Shown here: positions 34,834 through 42,344 of the stretch, in pieces
How positions within the stretch are numbered: position 1 is the stretch's first letter
Layout of the letters: each line of letters opens with the position of its first letter
Assembly: GCA_026395965.1 (NCBI GenBank)
Contig: JAPLXS010000006.1
Span: forward strand, 182,683 to 233,164
Reading direction: 5' to 3'
Length of the DNA stretch: 50,482 nt
Origin: Candidatus Nomurabacteria bacterium
Lineage (GTDB): Bacteria > Patescibacteriota > Minisyncoccia > Phycocordibacterales > UBA9973
The notes under the pieces: model-generated
Told to the model about the DNA's origin: nothing
The model's database searches: none
The model's input: the letters and a program-made list of their open reading frames with translations, nothing else
Made by a program: the position numbers and the translations under genes

Positions 34834-35979
34834 ATGAATAATCTTTACGAAAAATCAATTGAATTACACAAACAAAATGGCGGTAAATTAGAACTAAAAA
34901 GTAAGGTTCCTTTGTTAAACAAAGACGACCTGTCTTTAGCATATACTCCTGGAGTAGCTGGTGTTTGTCTTGCAATATCAGACAATAAAGACCTAGCTAG
35001 CGTTTATACGCTCAAGAAAAATACTGTTGCTATAATATCTGACGGTACCGCAATACTAGGTCTTGGCGACTTGGGTCCACTTGCTGCAATCCCTGTCATG
35101 GAGGGAAAGGCTGCAATTTTTAAAGAGTTTGGTGGAGTAGATGCATTCCCTATTTGTCTAGATACAAAAGATACTGAAGAAATTATAAAAACTATTAAAT
35201 TAATTGCTCCAGTTTTTGGAGGAATAAATCTTGAAGATATTTCTGCTCCAAGATGTTTTGAAATAGAAGAACGTTTAAGAAAAGAGTTGGACATACCTGT
35301 GATGCATGATGATCAATGGGGAGCTGCGACAGTTACTCTTGCTGCACTTATCAATTCTTTAAAAATAGTAGACGTAGATAAAAGCGAGGCTATCGTTGTC
35401 ATATCAGGAGTTGGTGCTGCTGGGGTTGCCACAGGACGCTTGCTCCACAGCTACGGAATAACTAAAACTATATTCTGTGATAGTAAGGGAATTATAACTT
35501 CAAAAAGAGAAAATCTAACCAAGGAAAAAATTGAATTACTTAATGGAAGTACAATAGAAGAAAAAGAAGGCGGATTAGAAACTGCTATTAAAAATGCAAA
35601 TGTCTTTATTGGATTATCAAAACCAAATGTTTTAAGTGTAGATATGGTAAAAAGTATGGCTCCAAAACCAATCATTTTTGCACTCGCAAACCCAAACCCA
35701 GAAATAACCCCAGAAAAAGCTTTAGAGGGTGGTGCATACGTAATAGCAACCGGACGTTCTGATTATCCAAATCAAATAAATAATTCTCTTGTATTTCCAG
35801 GAGCATTTAAGGCTATGCTAGATAATAAAATACCCCAATTTGAAAATAAAATTTTTATAACAGTAGCAGAAGCCCTCGCTCTTGTTGTAGAAAACCCTAC
35901 TCCACAAAGAGTGATTCCAAGTATGTTTGATGCTGGTGTAAAAGATGCGGTTTACAATGCAGTCTCTTCTCTTAAATAA
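34834..35979 (+). CDS. NAD(P)-dependent malic enzyme (short bacterial type)
   Basis: 381 residues. Visible: AYTPGVAGVCLAI, GDGTAILGLGDLGPLAAIPVMEGKAAIFKEFGGVDAFPI region, EDISAPRCFEIEERLR (metal and malate site), HDDQWGAATVTLAALINSL, VISGVGAAGVATGRLL (Rossmann fold), and ALANPNPEITP. It converts malate to pyruvate, CO2 and NAD(P)H. TATAAT at 34823-34828 ends 5 bases before the ATG, so it is likely leaderless. It is one of few central-carbon enzymes in the window and could feed pyruvate and reducing power to a fermentative cell. Confidence 0.93.
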   Translation: MNNLYEKSIELHKQNGGKLELKSKVPLLNKDDLSLAYTPGVAGVCLAISDNKDLASVYTLKKNTVAIISDGTAILGLGDLGPLAAIPVMEGKAAIFKEFGGVDAFPICLDTKDTEEIIKTIKLIAPVFGGINLEDISAPRCFEIEERLRKELDIPVMHDDQWGAATVTLAALINSLKIVDVDKSEAIVVISGVGAAGVATGRLLHSYGITKTIFCDSKGIITSKRENLTKEKIELLNGSTIEEKEGGLETAIKNANVFIGLSKPNVLSVDMVKSMAPKPIIFALANPNPEITPEKALEGGAYVIATGRSDYPNQINNSLVFPGAFKAMLDNKIPQFENKIFITVAEALALVVENPTPQRVIPSMFDAGVKDAVYNAVSSLK

Positions 35980-36061
35980 TCTCTTGGGTTAATGGTTCAA
36001 TATTAATCAAAATAAATGTTTTAGTCTTTCTTTATAAACAGAGTGTTGATATAATAAAAAT

Positions 36062-36538
36062 ATGGATGAAATAAAAATAGACACAATAGAATGGTCCGCT
36101 CCTGAATACTCACACAAAGAACGTAGTAACGATTGGTTTTGGTCTCTTGGACTTATCACGATTATTGCAGCTGGAATTGCTTTCTGGTTCAATAGCAATA
36201 TATTTGCAATTTTTATTTTAATATCTGGTGGTACTTTAATTATGTTTACTTTTAGGCACCCCAATGATGTAACTTACATCATTGAAACAAAAGGGCTCAC
36301 TATGGGAAAAGATCTTCATATTTGGAAAAGTATAAAAAGTTTCAATATCAAAAATATAGATACTGAACCTTATGCAAAAATACTAATAGAAACAAGTAAT
36401 TACATTTTACCAATATACACTATTCCCTTCCCAAAAGAATTGGAATCTCAAATAAAAGAAAATCTACTTAAAATAACACCTCGTTCAGAAATAGATGAAT
36501 CAAAATCAATGGTATTTATGGAAAAGTTGGGGTTCTAA
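36062..36538 (+). CDS. Two-helix membrane protein of CPR type, 158 aa
   Basis: N-terminal EWSAPEYSHKERSNDWFWSLGLITIIAAG, a motif typical of CPR membrane proteins, then two helices (about residues 27-65) and a small beta-rich cytoplasmic domain (VTYIIETKGLTMGKDLHIWKSIKSFNI) that resembles a PH-like fold. The function is unknown. TATAAT at 36050-36055 lies 6 bases before the ATG (leaderless). Confidence 0.7.
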   Translation: MDEIKIDTIEWSAPEYSHKERSNDWFWSLGLITIIAAGIAFWFNSNIFAIFILISGGTLIMFTFRHPNDVTYIIETKGLTMGKDLHIWKSIKSFNIKNIDTEPYAKILIETSNYILPIYTIPFPKELESQIKENLLKITPRSEIDESKSMVFMEKLGF

Positions 36539-36547
36539 TAGAAATAT

Positions 36548-36577
36548 AAAAAGCCTAGGTAAACCTAAGCTTTTTAT
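36548..36577. terminator. Bidirectional terminator between convergent genes
   Basis: AAAAAGCCTAGG-TAAA-CCTAAGCTTTTTA with one mismatch, lying between the genes ending at 36538 (plus) and 36586 (minus). Confidence 0.8.
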
Positions 36578-36585
36578 TATATTTA

Positions 36586-37743
36586 TTAGAACTGACTAAT
36601 TATTTTTTCTAGAACTTTAATTCTAAATTTAATTATATTTTTAGAATTAATTGATAGATAATTATCAGTTTCTTTAAAAACTTCCCTTAGGAATGAGAGT
36701 TCTGAATATTTTTTTAAATATATTTTATACTTTTCATCTCCTTCCATATTTGATATGTTTTGATTTAATTCATTAATAGACTCTTCTATCTTTAAAAGAT
36801 GCCCATCCTCAGTTTCTTTATGGGTTGAATGAGACATATCTTCAAATTCTTTCTCAAGTTTATTAATTTTATTTTCATATTCTTTGCTAATTTTAACTTT
36901 ATAATTCTTATAGAGACTTTCATATAATTGTTCTTTATTTAGAGTTTGGTTTATTGTTTGATTTTCCAAATAAAAAGCCTGAGAAAGAGAACTCATGGTA
37001 GAGTAAAAACACTGGTCTAGATAAGCATTATATTTATCTTTACCAACCTTTAGTATAGTTTGTATTTTATTACCTAGACTAGCCTTATATTTTCCCCCAG
37101 AAAATACTGGGGATTCTTGTAATATTTTTCTTTTTTCATCAATACTTTTATTGTACCATTCGGATAGATTTTTAATTCCATTATTTTTCAAAGCATCTAA
37201 GGGAGATAATATCTCTATCAATTTATTGTTATTTTCAGATTCTTTTTTTAGGCATTCTATAACTTCTGGTTTAAGATTCAATAATTCTTCTGGGTATTTA
37301 TGTTCAGAATATTCATAAAATTTTTTAAAATCTGAATTTTCCATACCCTCTGCTAAACTCTTTGATTCCCCAGGGTAAAGTATTTTTGATTTTTCTATAT
37401 AGTTAGGATACTGTATTAATCTCATAAAAAAATCATAATTTCTATCTAATTCTAGAGATGCGTTGTCATTATCTTTATTAAAATCTTCTGTTATTTTATT
37501 TTTTAAATTTTCAACATAATTATTGTCGAAATGGTCAAAATTATATGGTATAGCATCTAAGTTAACCAAAATAGACATTTTTTCTTCAAATGTTTTCTGA
37601 GACCAATCTTCAAAAGTTTCAACATTGTTTTCTTTTACAAAAGATATTTTGTCTTCTAGTTTTACAGATAGATTATTTTCAGTTTCTTTTTTGCTAGCAG
37701 AATTATCTACTTCAGTTTTATTAAAAATGTTAAATTTTTCCAT
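36586..37743 (-). CDS. Hypothetical soluble helical protein, 385 aa
   Basis: A charged, Asn/Lys/Glu-rich, mostly helical protein with coiled-coil-like stretches (ENKINKLEKEFEDMSHSTHKE and EESINELNQNISNMEGDE). No signal peptide, no membrane helix and no motif recognised. Repeated xxWxxKSxxEKxxIL-type phrases at residues 47-60 and 195-210 (EDWSQKTFEEKMSIL, SEWYNKSIDEKRKIL) suggest two related domains. It lies next to the tRNA-fossil element. Confidence 0.6.
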   Translation of the reverse strand: MEKFNIFNKTEVDNSASKKETENNLSVKLEDKISFVKENNVETFEDWSQKTFEEKMSILVNLDAIPYNFDHFDNNYVENLKNKITEDFNKDNDNASLELDRNYDFFMRLIQYPNYIEKSKILYPGESKSLAEGMENSDFKKFYEYSEHKYPEELLNLKPEVIECLKKESENNNKLIEILSPLDALKNNGIKNLSEWYNKSIDEKRKILQESPVFSGGKYKASLGNKIQTILKVGKDKYNAYLDQCFYSTMSSLSQAFYLENQTINQTLNKEQLYESLYKNYKVKISKEYENKINKLEKEFEDMSHSTHKETEDGHLLKIEESINELNQNISNMEGDEKYKIYLKKYSELSFLREVFKETDNYLSINSKNIIKFRIKVLEKIISQF

Positions 37744-37759
37744 ATGTTTATTATACCAT

Positions 37760-38055
37760 AGATACAGGGCCGCGAGTACATATATCGCCTATTACATAGG
37801 CAGGTACTTTTCGCTCTGGTTAACACCAGAGAACGAAAAGTCTTTCGATTTCCTCCCGGTTCGATTTACTAATCGCCTGCACGCAAGACATATAGAGGTC
37901 TCGGTAGGGTAATCTTCCTCTACGAGGACAGTATGCCTTTTCGTTCCGATTAACATCGGAAAACGAAAAGCCCTTCGATTCCTGCACGCAAGCCAAGCAA
38001 TTGGCTTGCTCGGGATCACAATATAAAAAAGCTTAGGTTTACCTAAGCTTTTTTA
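37760..38055 (-). repeat. Double tRNA-tail element attached to a tRNA fossil
   Basis: After the fossil (38056-38082) come a terminator (ATAAAAAAGCTTAGGT/ACCTAAGCTTTTTTAT, 38023-38056), mirrored GATCCCG, GCAAGCCAA-TTGC-TTGGCTTGC (37988-38009), mirrored T-arm GCAGGAATCGAA, hairpin with loop TTAACA (37937-37970), a CCTACCGAGACC fragment, then a second round with GCAGG, AATCGAACC, a TTAACA hairpin (ACTTTTCG.../...CGAAAAGT, 37806-37841) and an ATG-TACT-CGCGG end (37765-37780). Two stacked units are therefore present. Confidence 0.75.
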
Positions 38056-38082
38056 TCGTCCTATCCATTGAACGACGGGACC
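38056..38082 (-). pseudogene. tRNA-Arg fossil (5' acceptor and D-arm only)
   Basis: Minus strand GGTCCCGTCGTTCAATGGATAGGACGA is the start of an Arg-type tRNA; the anticodon and T-arm are missing and a terminator follows at once. The mirrored copy downstream still holds a T-arm sequence (TTCGATTCCTGC on the plus strand) that the lost half would have had. Confidence 0.7.
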
Positions 38083-38204
38083 ATATTATCACGTTATAAA
38101 TCTACACCAAATAGACCATAATCGCAAGCTCATTGTGTTTTTGTATTTGTGATACACTATAAACATGTCGAAGTTTATAAACTTTAATTAAGTAATTTAT
38201 TAAA

Positions 38205-38498
38205 ATGGAAAATAATTGTTGTGAGAATAAAGAAAAAATGAATTGTGGTCATGGGGTAAATAGTTGTTGTATGAAAAAATGCCATATGATGAAAAAATTA
38301 TTGATTCTTGTTTTTATTATTATCGCTTTCTGTATGGGAACACAGTGGGGAGAAATGAGATCTTACTCTCGTGGTTCTAACTATGGAAGAGGAATGATGT
38401 GGGGTAATGGTTTTGAAGCAAGATTTGATAAAACAATAGCTCCGATAGATGAAGCAAAAGTAGAATCAAATAAAGAAGTGGTAGCACCAAAACAATAA
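38205..38498 (+). CDS. Cys/Met/His-rich small membrane protein
   Basis: 97 residues. The first 30 hold seven Cys plus His and Met (NNCCENKEKMNCGHG, CCMKKCHMMKK), then one membrane helix (LLILVFIIIAFCMGTQWG) and an Arg/Gly/Met-rich outer stretch (RGSNYGRGMMWGNG). This is a likely soft-metal-binding protein, perhaps copper, given the copper operon nearby; no family is recognised. A strong terminator follows, shared with the convergent CPHC gene. Confidence 0.65.
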   Translation: MENNCCENKEKMNCGHGVNSCCMKKCHMMKKLLILVFIIIAFCMGTQWGEMRSYSRGSNYGRGMMWGNGFEARFDKTIAPIDEAKVESNKEVVAPKQ

Positions 38499-38500
38499 AT

Positions 38501-38540
38501 AGATAAAAATAAAACCCCGTTTGGGGTTTTATTTTTATCT
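38501..38540. terminator. Bidirectional terminator
   Basis: AGATAAAAATAAAACCCC-GTTT-GGGGTTTTATTTTTATCT, a perfect 18-bp stem between two convergent genes. Confidence 0.93.
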
Positions 38541-38817
38541 ATTTAACTTCTGACCAATCTTTTACCTCTTTGTATGTAGCTTCTCCACAAATAGTTTTAC
38601 CAGTAAACTGGTTTAATAGGAATGGAACGCCTCCACACATGTTTTCCCCTATGTCTAATTCTTCCATCATCTTATCGTTTTCTTTATTGTGCCAAATTTC
38701 TATTTTTTTAATATTAATACCCTCTTCGATGAGTTTGTCTACACTTTTTTCTGTGACCATACAATGTGGGCATTCTAAACCATAGAAAAACAATAAATCT
38801 TTTGTTTCTTTAGTCAT
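38539..38817 (-). CDS. Thioredoxin/glutaredoxin-like protein (CPHC)
   Basis: 92 residues with the active-site sequence FYGLECPHCMVTEKSVDKL, and a cis-Pro region GVPFLLNQFTGKTICGEATY; a third and fourth Cys (ENMCGG, TICGE) are also present. A small redox or metal-transfer protein in the cytoplasm. It is convergent with the Cys-rich membrane protein. Confidence 0.8.
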   Translation of the reverse strand: MTKETKDLLFFYGLECPHCMVTEKSVDKLIEEGINIKKIEIWHNKENDKMMEELDIGENMCGGVPFLLNQFTGKTICGEATYKEVKDWSEVK

Positions 38818-38832
38818 AGATTAATTATACTA

Positions 38833-38889
38833 AAAATAAAAAGGCGTACAACCTCTGGGCTCTCTTGAGGTTGGACGTCTTTTTATTTT
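38833..38889 (-). terminator. Terminator after bS20
   Basis: Stem AAATAAAAAGGCGTACAACCTC with its complement GAGGTTGGACGTCTTTTTATTT; mismatches near the middle. It sits just past the bS20 stop on the minus strand. Confidence 0.75.
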
Positions 38890-38894
38890 GGTTT

Positions 38895-39149
38895 TTATTT
38901 TGTTATCTTTGAAAGTCTAGCCTTTTTACGGGAAGCAGTATTCTTTTTTATTACTCCTCTCTTTGCAGCTTTGTCTATAACACTGTAAGCAGATGGTAAT
39001 AATTTCTTTGCTTCAACTTTGTTCTTTTCTTTAAGAAACTTTTCAATTTTCTTAACAGTTTCTTTTATGTTTTTCTTATTACGGTCATTTGTTGCTTTTT
39101 TAACAAGTGATCCCTTTAGGGCTTTCTTTGCTGATTTTGTAATTGGCAT
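38895..39149 (-). CDS. rpsT: 30S ribosomal protein bS20
   Basis: 84 residues: MPITKSAKKALKGSLVKKATNDRNK at the start and RGVIKKNTASRKKARLSKITK at the end, characteristic of bS20, which binds the 5' domain of 16S rRNA. The upstream 180 bases to ruvA hold only AT-rich sequence and a TTAATT-rich tract, and share the divergent control region. Confidence 0.95.
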   Translation of the reverse strand: MPITKSAKKALKGSLVKKATNDRNKKNIKETVKKIEKFLKEKNKVEAKKLLPSAYSVIDKAAKRGVIKKNTASRKKARLSKITK

Positions 39150-39332
39150 ATTATATTTAATTATGAATTAATAATTACTAATTAAGAATTTATTTTTCAA
39201 TTTTAGCCGAGACACCAGCCCCTCAATGAGGAATCCCCAACCGGGAGATAATGTTGAATACAAGTATATTAACAGAAAATCTATATTATGTAAATGGGTG
39301 TAAATTTTAAATAAAAAAAGTATAATATATTT

Positions 39333-39911
39333 ATGATTGCAAGAATAGAAGGCATTATCGTCCATATGGACACAAAATTTATAGTTGTAGATGTTTCTGG
39401 TGTTGGATATAAATTATCTGTAACAGCGGACACTCTTTTATCTTCAGGTTTAGGAGACCATGCTTCATTTTGGGTACATACAGCTGTACGAGAAAACTCC
39501 ATAGATTTATATGGGTTTAAAACTATAAATGAAATGTCTTTTTTTGAATTACTCCTTGATGTTTCTGGTATTGGTCCAAGATCAGCATTATCTATACTAG
39601 CAATCGCCCCTATTGATACACTCAAGAGAGCTATAGCTATGGGAGATATGGGATATTTAAATAAAGTTTCTGGTATTGGCAAAAAAACTGCTGAAAAAAT
39701 AATTATTGAACTACGAGACAAATTGAAAGATTATAAAAACGACAACGACACCCCAGGACTACTTCGAGATGAAAGTGATATTATCGAAGCTCTAAAATCT
39801 CTAGGTTACTCTCAAAATGAGGCTCGCGAAGCAATGAAACAAGTCCCCTCTACAATAGAAGGTACAAATGCTCGCATAAAAGAAGCTCTTCGTGTTCTTA
39901 GTAGTCGTTAA
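39333..39911 (+). CDS. ruvA: Holliday junction DNA helicase subunit RuvA
   Basis: 192 residues. OB-fold start MIARIEGIIVHMDTKFIVVDVSGVGYKL, the two helix-hairpin-helix motifs (VSGIGPRSALSIL and VSGIGKKTAEKIIIEL), and the C-terminal domain III (EALKSLGYSQNEAREAM). RuvA binds four-way junctions and recruits RuvB. TATAAT at 39321-39326 ends 6 bases before the ATG, so the message is likely leaderless. Confidence 0.95.
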   Translation: MIARIEGIIVHMDTKFIVVDVSGVGYKLSVTADTLLSSGLGDHASFWVHTAVRENSIDLYGFKTINEMSFFELLLDVSGIGPRSALSILAIAPIDTLKRAIAMGDMGYLNKVSGIGKKTAEKIIIELRDKLKDYKNDNDTPGLLRDESDIIEALKSLGYSQNEAREAMKQVPSTIEGTNARIKEALRVLSSR

Positions 39912-39934
39912 TTTTAATTCTTAATTATTTTATT

Positions 39935-40867
39935 ATGCCTGAGCTTCCAGAGGTCACAACAACAGTAAATGGACTACAAAAAGTTTTACCAGGATTTAAA
40001 ATTATTTCTGTTTGGACAGACCTTGCTAAAAAGAATCAAACAATAAAACAATTCAAAGATACTATTAAAAATGATATTTTTTTTAATAATTTTAAAAAGA
40101 AAATAATTGGAGAGGAGGTATTAAATGCAAAAAGAAGTGCAAAAAATATCCTTATAAATACTACTTCTGGTCATACCATACTTATACACTTAAAGATGAC
40201 TGGCCATTTATTGTACGGTGAATATGTTTTTGATAAAAAAGAAAATAAATGGTATCCAGATAAAAATGAGCGGGCTGCTCTATTTGATCCGTACAATAGA
40301 TTTATACATGTTGTTTTTGCCTTTTCAAATGGTAAACATCTAGTTTTTTGTGATTCACGTAAGTTTGGAAAAGTAACACTAATACCAACATCTGATTTAA
40401 ACAACACTGTTCACTTAAAAAATATTGGACCTGAACCTCTTGAAAAATCTTTTAGTTTTTTAAGATTTAAAGATAGATTACTTTTGAAACCTGATTGGAA
40501 AATAAAAACTGCACTAATGGATCAATCTGTAATTGCTGGTATTGGAAATATCTATTCAGATGAGATGCTTTGGCTTTCTAGTATCCACCCAGAATCTAAA
40601 CCAAAAAGTATCCCCAATGCATCATTATTAAAACTATATGATGGAATGAAAGAAGTATTAACAAAAGGAATCGATTTTGGTGGTGACTCAATGTCTGATT
40701 ATAGAAACATACATGGTCTTCGGGGTGATTTTCAAAATCATCATAATGTATACCAAAAGAAAAATACAAAATGTGTGAAAAGGGGTTGTAAAGGTGTTAT
40801 ACTAAGAAAAGTTGTAAATGGTCGCAGTGCTCATTATTGTGATACACATCAAAAATTATTTAATTAA
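39935..40867 (+). CDS. mutM: Formamidopyrimidine-DNA glycosylase (Fpg/MutM)
   Basis: 310 residues, somewhat long. It starts MPELPEVTTTVNGL (N-terminal Pro nucleophile and catalytic Glu), has the Lys near LIHLKMTGHLLYG, the H2TH block DQSVIAGIGNIYSDEMLW, and a C-terminal zinc finger with CVKRGCKG and HYCDTHQKLF. It removes 8-oxoguanine. An internal insertion (about 75-105, NEYVFDKKENKWYPDKNE) lengthens it. It begins 24 bases after ruvA. Confidence 0.93.
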   Translation: MPELPEVTTTVNGLQKVLPGFKIISVWTDLAKKNQTIKQFKDTIKNDIFFNNFKKKIIGEEVLNAKRSAKNILINTTSGHTILIHLKMTGHLLYGEYVFDKKENKWYPDKNERAALFDPYNRFIHVVFAFSNGKHLVFCDSRKFGKVTLIPTSDLNNTVHLKNIGPEPLEKSFSFLRFKDRLLLKPDWKIKTALMDQSVIAGIGNIYSDEMLWLSSIHPESKPKSIPNASLLKLYDGMKEVLTKGIDFGGDSMSDYRNIHGLRGDFQNHHNVYQKKNTKCVKRGCKGVILRKVVNGRSAHYCDTHQKLFN

Positions 40868-40879
40868 AATTAAAAAATT

Positions 40880-41092
40880 ATGACTGAAAAAAAACTTAAA
40901 GCAAAAAATAATATATATACTCGTGGTGAAATAAACTTTGGGATTGAAATTCTTATATTTGTAGTTATTATTTTTATACTTTGGATTCTAGCTGGTGGTG
41001 CAAAAAAAGAAGCTCCATCAAGCCCTATTTTAGTACCTGAAACTGTTCATATTTTACCAAAAACTAATAGTGGCTATGGTCCAAACAATTAA
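40880..41092 (+). CDS. Hypothetical one-helix protein, 70 aa
   Basis: Basic N-terminus, one membrane helix (FGIEILIFVVIIFILWILAGG) and a Pro-rich outer tail. Found 13 bases after mutM; its last 4 bases overlap the end of the convergent methylase gene. No family recognised. Confidence 0.6.
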   Translation: MTEKKLKAKNNIYTRGEINFGIEILIFVVIIFILWILAGGAKKEAPSSPILVPETVHILPKTNSGYGPNN

Positions 41093-41568
41093 TGTTTTAA
41101 AATACCGAACAAAGCTATTCCGCAAGCTACAGAAACATTTAAAGACTCTTTTTTCCCATACATTGGTATTTGAGCGATAATATCGCATTTGTCTAATATT
41201 TTTTTATCTAAACCAAGAACTTCTGGCCCCATGACAATGGCAACTTTTTCTAGTTTTTTTACCTTTCTATAATCAATAGATCTTTTGTCTTGTTCGATAG
41301 CAACAATAGTATAACCATCTTTTTTAAGATTGTTTAGTAAAGTAATTAGGCTTTTTTTATATTCCCAAGGAATCCATGTTTCTGCACCAAGGGCGCTTTT
41401 TGCTATGTCTTTTTGTATTCTACCAAAGTTATCTGTGGGTCTTGGAGTATAACCTGTTAAATATATTTTTGATATTCCTACAGCATCAGCTGTTCTAAAC
41501 ATAGCTCCAATGTTTAGTGCTGATCTTATATCTGGAAGTATTAAAATAGAATTTGTTTGTTTTTTCAT
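41089..41568 (-). CDS. SpoU/TrmH-family RNA 2'-O-methyltransferase
   Basis: 159 residues with the SPOUT knot motifs: LPDIRSALNIGAMFRTADAVGISKIYLTGYTPRP at the start, AIVMGPEVLGLDKKILDKCDIIAQIPMYGKKESLNVSVACGIALF at the end. It methylates tRNA or rRNA riboses; the target is unclear. No extra RNA-binding domain is seen. It is the last gene before the tRNA-Lys region. Confidence 0.9.
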   Translation of the reverse strand: MKKQTNSILILPDIRSALNIGAMFRTADAVGISKIYLTGYTPRPTDNFGRIQKDIAKSALGAETWIPWEYKKSLITLLNNLKKDGYTIVAIEQDKRSIDYRKVKKLEKVAIVMGPEVLGLDKKILDKCDIIAQIPMYGKKESLNVSVACGIALFGILKH

Positions 41569-41624
41569 AATAGTTATTAAGGAAGTTTATATGATGATGG
41601 TTTTTTTATCAAGGAAGAATACGG

Positions 41625-41899
41625 GCACGACAGGCTCGGTAGGACAGGCAGTAGCCTTATTGACTACTATTAAATAAGTAGGAAACGTGAGTACACTTTT
41701 GGTCACTCTCGTGTATTAAGAAGATCTCTCGGTAGGACCGGCAGTAGCCTTATTGAATCTTACTGATTCTGTACACCCATTCGTTTCGGTTAGCACCGAA
41801 AAACGAATGGGTCTTCAATTCCTACACGTGAATGAAGCAGTTCATTCACTCAAGAGGACAATTATAAAAACCCTCAGTAAACTGGGGTTTTTATAATTG
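41625..41899 (-). repeat. tRNA-Lys tail element, at least two stacked direct copies
   Basis: Terminator AGAGGACAATTATAAAAACCC (41853-41905). Mirrored CCTCT is followed by GTGAATGAA-CTGC-TTCATTCAC (41828-41849), mirrored T-arm GTAGGAATTGAA, and hairpin ACCCATTCGTTT/AAACGAATGGGT (41775-41812, inner loop TTAGCA). Then a direct copy GATTCAAT-(AAGGC-TACT-GCCGG)-TCCTACCGAGAG at about 41728-41765 and a second with the same insert at about 41640-41670. A GTG-TACT-CACG/TTTCCTAC copy lies between them. Confidence 0.85.
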
Positions 41900-41972
41900 T
41901 CCTCTCGGTAGGAATTGAACCTACGACCATCTCCTTAAAAGGGAGCTGCTCTACCAACTGAGCTACGAGAGG
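41900..41972 (-). tRNA. tRNA-Lys (TTT)
   Basis: Acceptor CCTCTCG/CGAGAGG, D-arm GCTCAGTTGGTAGAGC, anticodon loop CTTTTAA (TTT), T-arm GGTTCAATTCC. CCA is not encoded. A 20-bp copy of its 5' end lies upstream at 42101. Confidence 0.94.
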
Positions 41973-42125
41973 ATGTTTGGTTTTAAACTATATTATATAT
42001 TATTCACATAGCCAGTTGGAAACGCTACAACTAGCCAACAAAAATATATTTGATTTTAAACGATAATATACCTTATCTTAGTATTCAGTTGAAAACACTA
42101 CAACTGAGCTACGAGAGGATATTAA
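41973..42125 (-). repeat. Truncated tRNA-Lys 5' copies upstream of tRNA-Lys
   Basis: ATCCTCTCGTAGCTCAGTTG at 42120-42101 (minus) is identical to the start of tRNA-Lys and then ends in CAGTTG-TAGTGTTTT-CAACTG, a hairpin in place of the D-loop. A weaker copy of that hairpin (CTAGTTGTAGCGTTTCCAACTGG) lies near 42010-42035. This parallels the 5' stubs of Arg and Ser. The remaining part of the gap (42126-42344) holds nothing else clear. Confidence 0.7.
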
Positions 42126-42344
42126 AAACTTGAACGATTTATAAAAAATACCACATTTGAGCTTTAAAATCAATATCTATCAAAAAGTTAAATAGTTATC
42201 CCCTTTTTGCCTTGCCTAATTTATGTTTTATTTATATAATAACAACAAGACACCTTTGAAGTAATCTTTTCTACGTTCACCCTACGAACAGGGTTTCAAA
42301 ATACGAAAAGATTTATAAATCATTTTTTAGTACATTATACTCAC

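Noticed and set aside
36586-37743. Phage structural or defence protein
   Set aside because: Only charge and coiled-coil pattern support it; no phage or defence genes adjoin it.
37625-38019. ORFs of 95 and 75 aa near the tRNA fossil
   Set aside because: They read through the palindromic tail elements; similar phrases in both directions reflect the inverted repeats.
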